Assembly: GCF_001676705.1 (NCBI RefSeq)
Contig: NZ_CP016170.1
Span: forward strand, 5,146,001-5,210,000
DNA length: 64,000 bases
Source: Bordetella bronchialis
GTDB taxonomy: Bacteria > Pseudomonadota > Gammaproteobacteria > Burkholderiales > Burkholderiaceae_B
Direction of reading: 5' to 3'
Below, piece after piece: positions 1 through 8,847 of the stretch (position 1 is its first letter; each line of letters begins with the position of its first letter). Both the position numbers and the translations under genes were made by a program. Under the pieces are notes generated by a model that was not told where the DNA came from, made no database searches, and saw only the letters and a program-made list of their open reading frames with translations.

Positions 1-528
1 TTCGACACCCGGCATTTGTCGAAGTCCGCCTCGCAGTGGGATCCCAAGAAGCTGAATTGGGTCAACGCCCATTATTTGCGGCAGCTGGCCGATGCCGACC
101 TGGCGCAGCGCGTGGCCCCGCGTATCGCCCGCCGCGGCGGCGATCCCGCGGCGGCGGACCTGCCCGCCGTCATGGCGCTGTTGAAGGACCGGGCCGAAAC
201 GCTGGAACAACTGGCCGACGGCGCGATGCTGTTCTGCGGCCCCTACGCCGGCGCGCCCGTCGAACTCGCGGCCCAGCACCTGACCGAACCGGCCCGCGAG
301 GCCCTGCAAGCATTCGCGGCGGAAGCAGGCGCCGCGGAATGGACCAAAGAGGCCCTGTCCGCCGCGATCAAGCGTGTGCTGGCCGCCCGGGGAATGAAAA
401 TGCCGCAGCTGGCGATCCCCCTGCGCGTGGCCGTCACCGGCCAGACGCAGACGCCCGCCATCGATGCGGTATTGGCCCTGCTGGGCAAGGAGAAAGTCCT
501 GCAACGGCTGCAGCGGGCGCTGGGCTGA
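1..528 (+). CDS. gltX: glutamyl-tRNA synthetase, C-terminal part (5' end outside window)
   Basis: This is the last 175 codons of a class I glutamyl-tRNA synthetase, which charges tRNA-Glu with glutamate in the cytoplasm. The reading frame is open from base 1, so the gene starts upstream of the window. The visible part has the stretch just after the catalytic core ([20 protein letters not shown], then VNAHYLR) followed by the all-helical anticodon-binding region, ending in the family-typical [24 protein letters not shown] and a short basic tail. The Rossmann fold with the HIGH motif is not in view. The gene converges with the lipoprotein gene on the other strand, and no clear terminator was seen between them. 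Confidence 0.93.
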   Translation, partial: FDTRHLSKSASQWDPKKLNWVNAHYLRQLADADLAQRVAPRIARRGGDPAAADLPAVMALLKDRAETLEQLADGAMLFCGPYAGAPVELAAQHLTEPAREALQAFAAEAGAAEWTKEALSAAIKRVLAARGMKMPQLAIPLRVAVTGQTQTPAIDAVLALLGKEKVLQRLQRALG

Positions 529-626
529 GTCGGTCGCATCCAGCCAGGGCGGTCCGCGCCAGAGGGGACGCGCGTATCGGGCGAAGCGTACCGGGGCGTG
601 CGGTTTGCCCGCCAGGCCCCGGCGCG

Positions 627-1130
627 CTAACGCAGCAAATATCCCGGCGGCATCTTGCGTGCTTTCAGCACTTCCCCGCCGGGCTTCTGCTCGCGCAGCA
701 CCAGCGTCGCCTGGTTCACGCTTTCCACCTTGTAGCGGTTGGTGTAGATCGGGTCCGAGGGATCGACCGGGTCGCCGTTGGATTCCGTGGTCTGCATGGT
801 GTAGACGCCGTTGGCGAAGGACCAGCAGCCCGTTTCGTCCAGCCCGGGCCGCGACTTGTTGCGGATCTTGAGCTGCGTTTGATAGCGCATCTTGCCATCC
901 GGCGAAAGCACCATCACGGTCTGCTGCGTGCCCGCCACGCCGCGCGGCGTGGTCACCGAATACCAGGTTCCGGCCAGCGCATCGGCGCCGGAGCTGGCCG
1001 CGCAGGCGACGGGTTTGGGGGGTGGCGCGGGCTGGGACGCGGGGTGCGGCGAATCCTTCCTGGTCGCGCAACCCGCCAGAATAAACGCGGCGCAGGCAAC
1101 GCCGGCGTAACGCGAAAACGCACTGCTCAT
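627..1130 (-). CDS. small putative outer-membrane lipoprotein
   Basis: A 167-residue protein with a lipoprotein signal peptide: a short charged N-terminus, a hydrophobic stretch and the lipobox LAGC (Cys near residue 24), followed by a Pro-rich linker. The mature part contains LAGTWYSVTTPRG, TGCWSFANGVYTM and ESNGDPVD, which suggests a small beta-rich, lipocalin/META-like fold, but I do not recognise a named family. The start is the ATG that places the signal peptide at the N-terminus; longer extensions of the frame run into non-coding-like Arg/Ala sequence. The gene stands alone, convergent with gltX and downstream of a LysR gene. Function is unknown. Confidence 0.75.
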   Translation of the reverse strand: MSSAFSRYAGVACAAFILAGCATRKDSPHPASQPAPPPKPVACAASSGADALAGTWYSVTTPRGVAGTQQTVMVLSPDGKMRYQTQLKIRNKSRPGLDETGCWSFANGVYTMQTTESNGDPVDPSDPIYTNRYKVESVNQATLVLREQKPGGEVLKARKMPPGYLLR

Positions 1131-1324
1131 GAAATCCTCACAGACCACCGAGATGTCCGCATTTGCGCGGGAAAAACGCATCGGTGTGACATCTCGATTC
1201 TGAATACCGCCGCGGCAAGACGCAATGTCCATGCCCGTCGCGAGCGCGCTTGCCATGGCTTTTGTGCGAACCGCGCAACATCCCGGCCGCACGGCGGAGA
1301 TGGCGCGGGCAAACGCGCACGCGA

Positions 1325-2221
1325 TCAGGCGGCGTGCGGCGAGCGCGCGGCCTGGTCGCGCAGCAGCGCCTCCATCCTGGACGCCGCGGGCGACAAGGTC
1401 CGCCCCGCCAGGCGTGTAATGCCCAACGAGCGGCCGATGCGCGGCCGGCGCAGCGGCACGAAGGCGAGGCTGCGCGCATCCGGCGGTTTGCCGAGCTCCG
1501 CCAGCACGGTGACGCCCACGCCGCGTTCCAGCATGGCCGTCAGCGACATCATGTGCGACACGAACAGCGGCGTATCCGCCATGAAGGCGGCGGCACGGTG
1601 GCCGGCCAGTTGCCGATGCGCCACCGTACCGATGAGCGGCAGCGCCGCGATCTCTTTCCATGTCACCCATGACCGGCCCGCCAGGGGATGATCGTTCCGG
1701 CACACCAGGCCGAATTCGTCGCGCCACAGCGGCTCGAAGGCCAGCCGCTTGTCGCGCAGCACCGGGCTGCATATGCCCAGTTCCACCTGCCCCGACAGGA
1801 CCATGCGCTCCACGCCTTCCGAGTTGTCGTCGTAAAGCCGCATGGCCACGCCTGGATGCGTCGCGCGGTAGCGTGCCACTGCCTCGGGTATCCACAGCCA
1901 TGCCGCCGTGGCCACCGCCGCCAGCGTCAACAGGCCGGTTTCGCTGCGCGCCAGGCCGCCCAGGCTCATGGCGACCCTGTCGTGATGATCGACCAGCTCG
2001 CGGGCCAGCGGCAGGCAGGACGCTCCGAAGCGCGTCAATGTGACCCGCGCGCCACGCTCGAACAGCGGCTGGCCCAGGCGCTGCTCCATCTCGCGGATGG
2101 ACAGCGACAGGGCGGGCTGGGAGCGGAATGCGCGCGCGGCCGCGGCGCGGAAGCTGCGCAGCTCCGCCACCAGCAGAAAATGCCGGTAATGCGTGATGGA
2201 CAGATCCGGAAGCTGGCTCAT
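1325..2221 (-). CDS. LysR-family transcriptional regulator
   Basis: A 298-residue LysR-type regulator. Residues about 8-67 form the winged helix-turn-helix (FRAAAARAFRSQPALSLSIREMEQRLGQPLFERG), and residues about 95-290 form the periplasmic-binding-protein-like effector domain. It is divergent from an alpha/beta hydrolase gene and a Bug-type solute-binding protein, with only 92 bp between the start codons. In this family that arrangement usually means the regulator controls the divergent operon and itself, in response to a small acid or aromatic co-inducer. The effector cannot be read from the sequence. Confidence 0.9.
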   Translation of the reverse strand: MSQLPDLSITHYRHFLLVAELRSFRAAAARAFRSQPALSLSIREMEQRLGQPLFERGARVTLTRFGASCLPLARELVDHHDRVAMSLGGLARSETGLLTLAAVATAAWLWIPEAVARYRATHPGVAMRLYDDNSEGVERMVLSGQVELGICSPVLRDKRLAFEPLWRDEFGLVCRNDHPLAGRSWVTWKEIAALPLIGTVAHRQLAGHRAAAFMADTPLFVSHMMSLTAMLERGVGVTVLAELGKPPDARSLAFVPLRRPRIGRSLGITRLAGRTLSPAASRMEALLRDQAARSPHAA

Positions 2222-2313
2222 GAAAGGAAAGGCTCCGAGGTATTTGCCGGGCTTATTATCGAATAGAAAAAATAAATTTTTCTGATCGGAACGCGGGCCC
2301 TACCATTCGCCGC
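2222..2313. promoter_or_regulatory. divergent LysR/hydrolase control region with AT-rich dyad
   Basis: This 92-bp gap separates the divergent start codons. It carries an AT-rich island that stands out from the GC-rich surroundings, with an imperfect dyad at 2265-2283 (AGAAAAA and TTTTTCT arms). LysR-type regulators bind T-N11-A dyads in such divergent gaps, so this is the likely operator/promoter. Assignment to this regulator is inference. Confidence 0.5.
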
Positions 2314-3144
2314 ATGGACACACTCTCCACGCCCTTTGCCCTGCCGGACTTCGACGTGGTCGACCGCCTGCCTTCGCAGGCGGCAGGCGAAGGCCGCCTG
2401 GTGATAGGCGCGCGGGGCGCCCCGGCGCGCCCCTCTTTGCTCTTCGTGCCGGGCGCCTTCCACGGCGCCTGGTGCTATGCCGCGTATCTGCAATATTTCG
2501 CGGCGCACGGTATCGGCTGCGCCGCGCTGGACCTTCCCGGCCATGGCTGGCTGCCGCAAACCCCGGAGTTCCATCGCTACGGCGTGCGCGACTACGGCCG
2601 CTGCGTCGCCCAGGCCATGGATCTGATCGAAGGCCCTGTCATCGTGGCGGGACACAGCATGGGCGCCTTGCCCGTGCTGTACGCGGCCACCGTGCGGGAA
2701 GTCGCCGCCGTCGTACTGATGGCCCCTTCGCCGCCCCGCAACGTCCCCGGCGCGCGGGCGTTGCCGCCCGTTCCCCCCGATGCCAGCAGGCCACCGCCTG
2801 GACTGGAGGCCATACGGCGCCGCTTTACCGGCGAAATGACCCGCGACGAAGTGGCCGCCGTCGCGATCCGCCTTTGCCCCGAAAGCGCGGAAGCCATGAA
2901 CGACCGCTATCTGCTGCGGCTGGAGATACCGCCGCATGCGGTGAACGCGCCGGGCCTTTGCCTGGAGGCCGGCGACGACGATGCCGAACGTCATCCCCCC
3001 GGACAGGACAAGGCGGTGGCGGACCTTTACGGTTTCGAATACCGCCTGCTGCCCAGCCTGCCCCACTGCATGATGTACGCACGGGGCTGGGAAGAAAGCG
3101 CCGCCGCCATCCACGGCTGGTACCGGCGCAGCTTTCCGGACTGA
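2314..3144 (+). CDS. alpha/beta hydrolase
   Basis: A 276-residue alpha/beta-hydrolase-fold protein, probably a cytoplasmic esterase or C-C bond hydrolase. An oxyanion-hole segment is visible (FVPGAFHGAWCYAAY, near residue 50), as are the fold signature DLPGHG and the nucleophile elbow GHSMG (Ser near residue 118). The C-terminal catalytic His is probably in LPSLPHCMMYARGW. There is no signal peptide. It is the first gene of a short rightward unit divergent from the LysR regulator and is followed by a Bug-type solute receptor, suggesting uptake and hydrolysis of an organic ester or acid. The substrate is unknown. Confidence 0.85.
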   Translation: MDTLSTPFALPDFDVVDRLPSQAAGEGRLVIGARGAPARPSLLFVPGAFHGAWCYAAYLQYFAAHGIGCAALDLPGHGWLPQTPEFHRYGVRDYGRCVAQAMDLIEGPVIVAGHSMGALPVLYAATVREVAAVVLMAPSPPRNVPGARALPPVPPDASRPPPGLEAIRRRFTGEMTRDEVAAVAIRLCPESAEAMNDRYLLRLEIPPHAVNAPGLCLEAGDDDAERHPPGQDKAVADLYGFEYRLLPSLPHCMMYARGWEESAAAIHGWYRRSFPD

Positions 3145-3186
3145 GCCGCCCCGGTCCCGGACGATTACCCGCTTCGCGCGCCTATA

Positions 3187-3200
3187 TCTATATATATAGA
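3187..3200. promoter_or_regulatory. 14-bp AT palindrome upstream of the Bug gene
   Basis: TCTATATATATAGA is a perfect palindrome lying 101 bp upstream of the solute-binding protein start, inside otherwise GC-rich sequence. It may be part of a promoter or an operator separating the hydrolase gene from the receptor gene. No ligand or regulator can be assigned. Confidence 0.35.
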
Positions 3201-3301
3201 GAGCATGGCCGGGGCGACGAAGCGATGCAGCGCACACTGGAGACAACGAGGATGGGCGCGTCGCGACTCCGCGCCATCCCTGACCGCGATAAGGAACCAC
3301 A

Positions 3302-4267
3302 ATGAAAAGCCATAAAAAGCTGTCGGCATTGCTCGTGATGTGCGGCGTGTGCGCGATGGCGCCGGCGGGCGCGGCGGAGTGGCCGGATCGTCCCGTGACG
3401 ATCGTCGTGCCCTCCGCCGCGGGCGGCGCCGCCGACCTGACTGCCCGCACCTTCGCCCAATTCCTGGGGGCCAGGACGCGACAGAGCGTGGTGGTGGAAG
3501 ACCGCCCGGGCGCGGGCGGCATCGTCGGCACCAATGCGGTCAAGTCGGCGCCGGCCGACGGCTACACCTTCCTGCTGTCCACCAATTCCACGCAGGCGGC
3601 CAATCCCTATCTGTATAAATCGCTGCCCTACGACCCGCTCAAGGATTTCCGCCAGGTTGGGATACTGGGCACTTTCGGGTCGGTGGCGGTGGTCGCCCCC
3701 GCCAGCCCCTTCCACAGCATGCCGCAGTTGGTGGATGCCGCGAAACAGCACCCCGGCAAGGTGTTCTACGGCTACTACAGTTCCTCGTCGCAGGTGCCTT
3801 CGGCGCTGCTGAAGGCGCGAGCCGGGTTGCAGATAGACGGCGCGGCATACAAGAATGTCACGCAGATCATCACCGACCTGCGCGGCGGCCAGATCGATTT
3901 CGCCTTCGTCGATTACCTGACCGCCATGGGGCAGATCGACGGCAAGGGACTGCGCGCCATCGCCGTCACCGGCGAAGCCCCCCACCCCGCCTGGCCCGAC
4001 GTACCCACCATGTCGTCGTATTACCCCGGCTTCGTCGTACTGGGATGGCTGGGCCTGTCCGCGCCCGCCGGCACGCCCGAGGCGGTCGTCCAGGCCATGA
4101 ACCGCTATCTTGCGGAAGCGGTGGACGACCCGGAGGTACGCGGCAAGCTGACCCGGCTGGGGCTGCAGCCGCAACGCATGGACGTAGCCCGCTTCGAGTC
4201 CTTCGTCCGCGAGGATGGCGAACGCTGGAAGCAGTGGATCGCCACGGCGGGCATCGCGCCGCAATAG
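3302..4267 (+). CDS. Bug-family (TctC-type) periplasmic solute-binding protein
   Basis: A 321-residue periplasmic receptor of the tripartite tricarboxylate transporter (Bug/TctC) family. It has a Sec signal peptide (MKSHKKLSALLVMCGVCAMA, then APAGAAE) and the usual mature start WPDRPVTIVVPSAAGG. It also shows GAGGIVGTNAVKSAPADGYT and the late PDVPTM segment. These proteins bind carboxylates, with the ligand cupped by two lobes. Bordetella genomes carry many orphan Bug receptors without adjacent TctAB membrane partners, and none is seen here. Its location behind the LysR/hydrolase pair suggests a shared regulon. An SD-like AAGGAA lies just before the ATG. Confidence 0.93.
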   Translation: MKSHKKLSALLVMCGVCAMAPAGAAEWPDRPVTIVVPSAAGGAADLTARTFAQFLGARTRQSVVVEDRPGAGGIVGTNAVKSAPADGYTFLLSTNSTQAANPYLYKSLPYDPLKDFRQVGILGTFGSVAVVAPASPFHSMPQLVDAAKQHPGKVFYGYYSSSSQVPSALLKARAGLQIDGAAYKNVTQIITDLRGGQIDFAFVDYLTAMGQIDGKGLRAIAVTGEAPHPAWPDVPTMSSYYPGFVVLGWLGLSAPAGTPEAVVQAMNRYLAEAVDDPEVRGKLTRLGLQPQRMDVARFESFVREDGERWKQWIATAGIAPQ

Positions 4268-4335
4268 CGCCCCGCAGGGGCGCCGATCCCCCTTCCATGC
4301 GACAATCGCGAGTGACGAAGCGGGCACTTCGCCGT

Positions 4336-4364
4336 CAGACAAGATAACGCCCCACCGATATAAT
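4336..4364 (+). promoter_or_regulatory. candidate upstream nrdA promoter (P1)
   Basis: A perfect -10 hexamer TATAAT (4359-4364) lies 17 bp downstream of CAGACA (4336-4341), which matches the -35 consensus at four positions. It sits 232 bp upstream of the nrdA ATG, beyond the NrdR-like boxes. The hexamers are read directly, but their use as a promoter is inference. Confidence 0.45.
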
Positions 4365-4403
4365 TCGTAACAACTTAAAGAAGTATCGCGTTTCAAATCG
4401 CGC

Positions 4404-4432
4404 TTGTAGCCATCCCCAACCACCACTAGAAT
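4404..4432 (+). promoter_or_regulatory. candidate proximal nrdA promoter (P2)
   Basis: TTGTAG (4404-4409) and TAGAAT (4427-4432) are separated by 17 bp, forming a plausible sigma-70 promoter. The -10 element lies inside the first NrdR-like box, which fits direct repression by promoter occlusion. Confidence 0.5.
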
Positions 4433-4469
4433 TTGGCCTGGGATCGGGGATAGACACAACATCTTGTGG
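4423..4469 (+). promoter_or_regulatory. tandem NrdR boxes upstream of nrdAB
   Basis: Two 16-bp dyads resemble the NrdR consensus aCACwAtATaTwGtgt: CCACTAGAATTTGGCC at 4423-4438 (weaker) and ACACAACATCTTGTGG at 4454-4469 (13 of 16 positions). Their starts are exactly 31 bp apart, three helical turns, which is the canonical spacing for NrdR paired boxes. The first overlaps the P2 -10 element. NrdR represses class I ribonucleotide reductase genes when dATP is abundant. The rest of the 4268-4595 gap holds only the promoter candidates and an SD before nrdA. Confidence 0.75.
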
Positions 4470-4595
4470 TTAGGGACCAGGGCCGGGCGCTTCCCGGCCT
4501 GCCTGCGTCCATTGGTAACCGCAACCTCTCCCTGGCAAGACTCGAATATCCAAGCGCGACGCCGGTCGCGCTTTCCACTACGCACAGGAGCTTCC

Positions 4596-7529
4596 ATGCA
4601 GCACACTTCGATCGCCTCTGTGACTCGGCCCAGCGCCGTGCCGCCTTCCAACGATGAACAGTCGACCTCCGCGTCCGGCCAATGGGCCGGCTACCAGGTC
4701 ATCCGCCGCAACGGCGCGGTGGTCGGCTTCGAACCCAGCAAAATCGCCATCGCGATGACCAAGGCCTTCCTGGCCGTCAACGGCGGCCAGGGCGCCGCGT
4801 CCGCCCGCGTGCGCGAGCTGGTCGACACGCTGACGCGGCAGGCCGTCAACGCGCTGCTGCGCAACCGCCCCAACGGCGGCACCTTCCATATCGAGGAAAT
4901 CCAGGATCAGGTCGAACTGGCGCTGATGCGTTCCGGCGAGCACGACGTGGCCCGCGCCTATGTGCTGTACCGCGAAAAGCGTTCGCAGGAACGCGCCGCC
5001 GCCGAGCACGTCAAGCCGGCCGCCGCGGCGCAGCCCGAACATGTGCTGAATGTCACCGACCAGGGCGTGAAGCGCCCGCTGGACCTGGCCGCGCTGCGCG
5101 CCACCATCGAAGCGGCCGGGGAAGGCCTGTCCGACTACATCGACGCCGAGACCATCCTGAAGGAAACGGTCAAGAACCTGTACGACGGCATCCCGGTCGA
5201 CGAAGTCTTCAAGTCGGCGATCCTGTCGGCGCGCGCGCTGGTCGAAAAAGACCCGGCCTACAGCCAGGTCACCGCGCGCCTGCTGCTGCACACGATCCGC
5301 AAGGAAGTCCTGGGCGAGGAAGTCTCGCAGGCGCAGATGGCGCAGCGCTATGCGGAATACTTCCCGACGTTCATCTCGCGCGGGATCGAGGGCGGCCTGG
5401 TCGACGCCAAGCTGGCGCAGTTCGACCTGCCGCGGCTGGCCGCGGCGCTGGACGCCAAGCGCGACCTGCAATTCAGCTACCTGGGCCTGCAGACCCTGTA
5501 CGACCGCTACTTCCTGCACATCCGTGGCCGCCGCATCGAGTTGCCGCAGGTGTTCTACATGCGCGTGGCCATGGGCCTCGCGCTGGGCGAAACGCAGCCG
5601 GGCGTCGACCGCGAAGCGCGCGCCATCCAGTTCTACGAGACGCTGTCGTCCTTCGACTTCATGAGCTCCACGCCCACGCTGTTCAACTCGGGCACCCTGC
5701 ACTCGCAGCTGTCGTCGTGCTACCTGACCACGGTCTCGGACGACCTGGAAGGCATCTACGACGCCATCAAGGAAAACGCGCTGCTGGCCAAGTACGCCGG
5801 CGGCCTGGGCAACGACTGGACCCCGGTACGCGCCTTGCGTAGCCACATCAAAGGCACCAACGGCGAAAGCCAGGGCGTGGTCCCCTTCCTGAAGGTCGTC
5901 AACGACACCGCGGTCGCGGTGAACCAGGGCGGCAAGCGCAAGGGCGCCGTCTGCACTTACCTGGAAACGTGGCACCTGGACATCGAGGAATTCCTGGAAC
6001 TGCGCAAGAACACCGGCGACGAACGACGCCGCACGCATGACATGAACACCGCCAACTGGATCCCCGACCTGTTCATGAAGCGCGTCATGGAAAATGGCGA
6101 GTGGACGCTGTTTTCGCCTTCGGATTGCCCCGACCTGCACGACAAGTACGGCCGCGAGTTCGAACAGGCCTACCTGGGCTATGAAGCCAAGGTGGCCAGC
6201 GGCGAACTGAAGCTCTACAAGAAGATGCCCGCCGTCACGCTGTGGCGCAAGATGCTGTCCATGCTGTTCGAAACCGGCCATCCCTGGATCACGTTCAAGG
6301 ATCCCTGCAACATCCGCTCGCCGCAGCAGCACGTCGGCGTGGTGCACAGCTCCAACCTCTGCACCGAGATCACGCTGAACACCAACGAATCCGAAATCGC
6401 GGTGTGCAACCTGGGCTCGGTGAACCTGGTCGCGCACATGAAGCCCACCGCCAACGGCGGCTACGAGCTGGACCTGGAAAAACTGAAGCGCACGATCGGC
6501 GTGGCGATGCGCATGCTGGACAACGTCATCGACATCAACTACTACGCCGTCAAGAAGGCCAAGGACTCCAACGAGCGCCATCGCCCGGTGGGCCTGGGTA
6601 TCATGGGCTTCCAGGATTGCCTGCACATGATGCGCGTGCCGTACGCGTCGCAAGCCGCGGTGGAATTCGCCGATCGCTCGATGGAAGCGGTGTGCTATTA
6701 CGCGTACTGGGCTTCGAGCGAGCTGGCCGAAGAACGCGGCCACTATCCCACCTACAAGGGTTCGCTGTGGGACCGTGGCATTCTTCCGCAAGACACGTTG
6801 AAGATGCTGCTCGAAGAGCGTGGCGGTAATGTCGATGTCGATATGTCGTCCACGCTGGATTGGGATGCGTTGCGTGCGCGCATCAAAGCGCATGGCATGC
6901 GCAACTCCAATTGCGTGGCAATCGCCCCAACCGCGACGATTTCCAATATCATTGGCGTATCTGCGTGCATCGAACCCACTTACCAGAACTTGTACGTTAA
7001 ATCGAATCTCTCCGGCGAGTTCACGGTCGTCAACGAATACCTCGTACGCGACTTGAAGAAACTCGGTCTCTGGGACGAAGTCATGGTCGCCGACCTCAAG
7101 TACTTCGACGGCAGCCTGTCCCGTATCGATCGCGTGCCTGCTGAACTCCGCGAAATCTACGCCACCGCGTTCGAAGTCGAACCGCGTTGGCTGGTGGAAT
7201 GCGCGTCGCGTCGCCAGAAGTGGATCGATCAATCGCAGTCGCTCAATATTTATATGGCCGGCGCATCGGGCAAGAAGCTCGACGAAACCTACAAGCTGGC
7301 CTGGCAGCGTGCCCTCAAGACCACGTACTACCTGCGCACGCTGGGCGCCACCAGCGCCGAAAAATCCACCGGTCGCGGCGGCGAGTTGAACGCCGTCGCG
7401 TCGGGCAGCCAGACCGGCACGGCGGCCGCCTCCGCGGCCCCGGTCCTGCCGGAACCTGAAATCGTCGGAGCGGTTTGCACCATGCGGCCGGGCGATCCCG
7501 GCTTCGAAGAGTGCGAAGCCTGCCAGTAA
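4596..7529 (+). CDS. nrdA: class Ia ribonucleoside-diphosphate reductase, alpha subunit
   Basis: The 977-residue large subunit of aerobic ribonucleotide reductase, which reduces NDPs to dNDPs with NrdB. Residues about 30-130 form an N-terminal ATP-cone (VIRRNGAVVGFEPSKIAIAM) and residues about 150-245 a second cone-like segment (VTDQGVKRPLDLAALRATIE), so it is the two-cone form. The active site is visible: QLSSCYLTT holds one redox Cys, NLCTEI the thiyl-radical Cys and Glu, and the C-terminal CEACQ the CxxC that shuttles electrons. The start is the ATG with SD ACAGGAG seven bases upstream; an in-frame extension to 4464 would cross the NrdR boxes. nrdB follows after 24 bp. Confidence 0.97.
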   Translation: MQHTSIASVTRPSAVPPSNDEQSTSASGQWAGYQVIRRNGAVVGFEPSKIAIAMTKAFLAVNGGQGAASARVRELVDTLTRQAVNALLRNRPNGGTFHIEEIQDQVELALMRSGEHDVARAYVLYREKRSQERAAAEHVKPAAAAQPEHVLNVTDQGVKRPLDLAALRATIEAAGEGLSDYIDAETILKETVKNLYDGIPVDEVFKSAILSARALVEKDPAYSQVTARLLLHTIRKEVLGEEVSQAQMAQRYAEYFPTFISRGIEGGLVDAKLAQFDLPRLAAALDAKRDLQFSYLGLQTLYDRYFLHIRGRRIELPQVFYMRVAMGLALGETQPGVDREARAIQFYETLSSFDFMSSTPTLFNSGTLHSQLSSCYLTTVSDDLEGIYDAIKENALLAKYAGGLGNDWTPVRALRSHIKGTNGESQGVVPFLKVVNDTAVAVNQGGKRKGAVCTYLETWHLDIEEFLELRKNTGDERRRTHDMNTANWIPDLFMKRVMENGEWTLFSPSDCPDLHDKYGREFEQAYLGYEAKVASGELKLYKKMPAVTLWRKMLSMLFETGHPWITFKDPCNIRSPQQHVGVVHSSNLCTEITLNTNESEIAVCNLGSVNLVAHMKPTANGGYELDLEKLKRTIGVAMRMLDNVIDINYYAVKKAKDSNERHRPVGLGIMGFQDCLHMMRVPYASQAAVEFADRSMEAVCYYAYWASSELAEERGHYPTYKGSLWDRGILPQDTLKMLLEERGGNVDVDMSSTLDWDALRARIKAHGMRNSNCVAIAPTATISNIIGVSACIEPTYQNLYVKSNLSGEFTVVNEYLVRDLKKLGLWDEVMVADLKYFDGSLSRIDRVPAELREIYATAFEVEPRWLVECASRRQKWIDQSQSLNIYMAGASGKKLDETYKLAWQRALKTTYYLRTLGATSAEKSTGRGGELNAVASGSQTGTAAASAAPVLPEPEIVGAVCTMRPGDPGFEECEACQ

Positions 7530-7553
7530 TCGACCGCCTCCGGAGAATTTCAC

Positions 7554-8732
7554 ATGATCAATTGGGAAGACGACAACGTCGCAACGCAACCGGGCCAGCC
7601 CGCCGCCAAGCCGGCGGCCGGCATGCCGGCGCGCGCGTCGACGGGCGCCTTCGACGACGCCGCGCTGCCCGCGGCCGCGCCGGCGCAAGCCGGCTCGCAG
7701 CCGGGCAGCAGCGCACAGCGCGTCAAGGTCGCCGACAAGCGCATCATCAACGGCCAGACCGACGTCAATCAGCTGGTCCCGTTCAAATACAAATGGGCCT
7801 GGGAAAAGTACCTGGCCACCTGCGCCAACCACTGGATGCCGCAGGAAATCAACATGTCGCGCGACATCGCGCTGTGGAAGAACCCCACCGGGCTGACGGA
7901 AGACGAGCGCCGCATCGTCAAGCGCAACCTGGGTTTCTTCGTCACGGCCGATTCGCTGGCCGCAAACAATATCGTGCTGGGCACCTACCGGCACATCACG
8001 GCCCCGGAATGCCGCCAGTTCCTGCTGCGCCAGGCATTCGAAGAGGCCATCCATACCCACGCTTACCAATACATCGTCGAAAGCCTGGACCTGGACGAAT
8101 CGGAAATCTTCAACGCCTATAACGAGATTCCGTCCATCCGCGCCAAGGACGAATTCCTGATCCCGTTCATCGACGCGATCGCGGACCCGAACTTCCACAC
8201 CGGCACGCCGGAAGCCGACCAGAAGCTGCTGAAGTCGCTGATCGTCTTCGCCTGCCTGATGGAAGGCCTGTTCTTCTATGTCGGGTTCACGCAGATCCTG
8301 GCGCTGGGGCGCCAGAACAAGATGACCGGCGCTGCCGAACAGTACATGTACATCCTGCGCGATGAATCCATGCACTGCAATTTCGGCATCGACCTGATCA
8401 ACACCATCAAGCTCGAGAATCCGCACCTCTGGACGCCCGAGTTCCGTGAAGAAATCCGTGCTCTTTTCCTGAAGGCCGTCGAACTGGAATACGCCTACGC
8501 CGAAGACACCATGCCGCGCGGTGTGCTGGGCCTGAATGCGCCGATGTTCAAGTCGTATCTGCGCTTCATCGCCAATCGCCGCTGCCAGCAGATCGGTATC
8601 GAAGCATTGTTCCCGCAGGAAGAAAATCCCTTCCCGTGGATGGCGGAAATGATCGACCTCAAGAAAGAACGAAACTTTTTCGAAACTCGAGTCATCGAAT
8701 ACCAAACCGGAGGCACGCTGAGCTGGGAATAA
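7554..8732 (+). CDS. nrdB: class Ia ribonucleoside-diphosphate reductase, beta subunit
   Basis: The 392-residue small subunit, which holds the diiron-tyrosyl radical cofactor. Radical-site and iron-ligand motifs are present: [12 protein letters not shown] supplies Glu, His and the radical Tyr, and later [13 protein letters not shown] supplies Glu and His. The first 60 residues are Ala/Pro-rich and look disordered. The C-terminal GGTLSWE tail resembles the peptide that docks into NrdA. The SD GGAG is eight bases before the ATG. It is co-transcribed with nrdA and presumably under the same NrdR control. Confidence 0.97.
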   Translation: MINWEDDNVATQPGQPAAKPAAGMPARASTGAFDDAALPAAAPAQAGSQPGSSAQRVKVADKRIINGQTDVNQLVPFKYKWAWEKYLATCANHWMPQEINMSRDIALWKNPTGLTEDERRIVKRNLGFFVTADSLAANNIVLGTYRHITAPECRQFLLRQAFEEAIHTHAYQYIVESLDLDESEIFNAYNEIPSIRAKDEFLIPFIDAIADPNFHTGTPEADQKLLKSLIVFACLMEGLFFYVGFTQILALGRQNKMTGAAEQYMYILRDESMHCNFGIDLINTIKLENPHLWTPEFREEIRALFLKAVELEYAYAEDTMPRGVLGLNAPMFKSYLRFIANRRCQQIGIEALFPQEENPFPWMAEMIDLKKERNFFETRVIEYQTGGTLSWE

Positions 8733-8766
8733 ACCGGTCCAGGGTGTCGGAAGCAACGTAGCGATA

Positions 8767-8790
8767 GGCGACGCGGATGGCCGCGTCGCC
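8767..8790. terminator. stem-loop after nrdB (possible terminator, no T-run)
   Basis: Arms GGCGACGCGG and CCGCGTCGCC form a perfect 10-bp stem with an ATGG loop, 34 bp after the nrdB stop. No T-run follows, so this is a weak or Rho-assisted terminator or an mRNA-stabilising hairpin rather than a textbook intrinsic terminator. Confidence 0.45.
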
Positions 8791-8797
8791 TGTCGGC

Positions 8798-8847
8798 GCC
8801 ATTTGAAATGGCTCGCGCCAGAAGGAGCGGGGGCCATATCAAATGGC
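8798..8847. promoter_or_regulatory. pair of near-palindromic 15-mers upstream of the histone-like gene
   Basis: GCCATTTGAAATGGC (8798-8812) is a perfect dyad around one central base. GCCATATCAAATGGC (8833-8847) is a near copy starting 35 bp later. Both lie between nrdB and the histone H1-like gene, 156-205 bp upstream of the latter. Two similar dyads with this spacing look like operator sites for a dimeric regulator. The regulator is unknown. Confidence 0.4.

Noticed and set aside
36..1691. Long Arg/Gly/Pro-rich frames overlapping gltX, the lipoprotein and the LysR gene.
   Set aside because: They overlap recognised genes in other frames, have high Arg/Ala/Pro content and show no domains.
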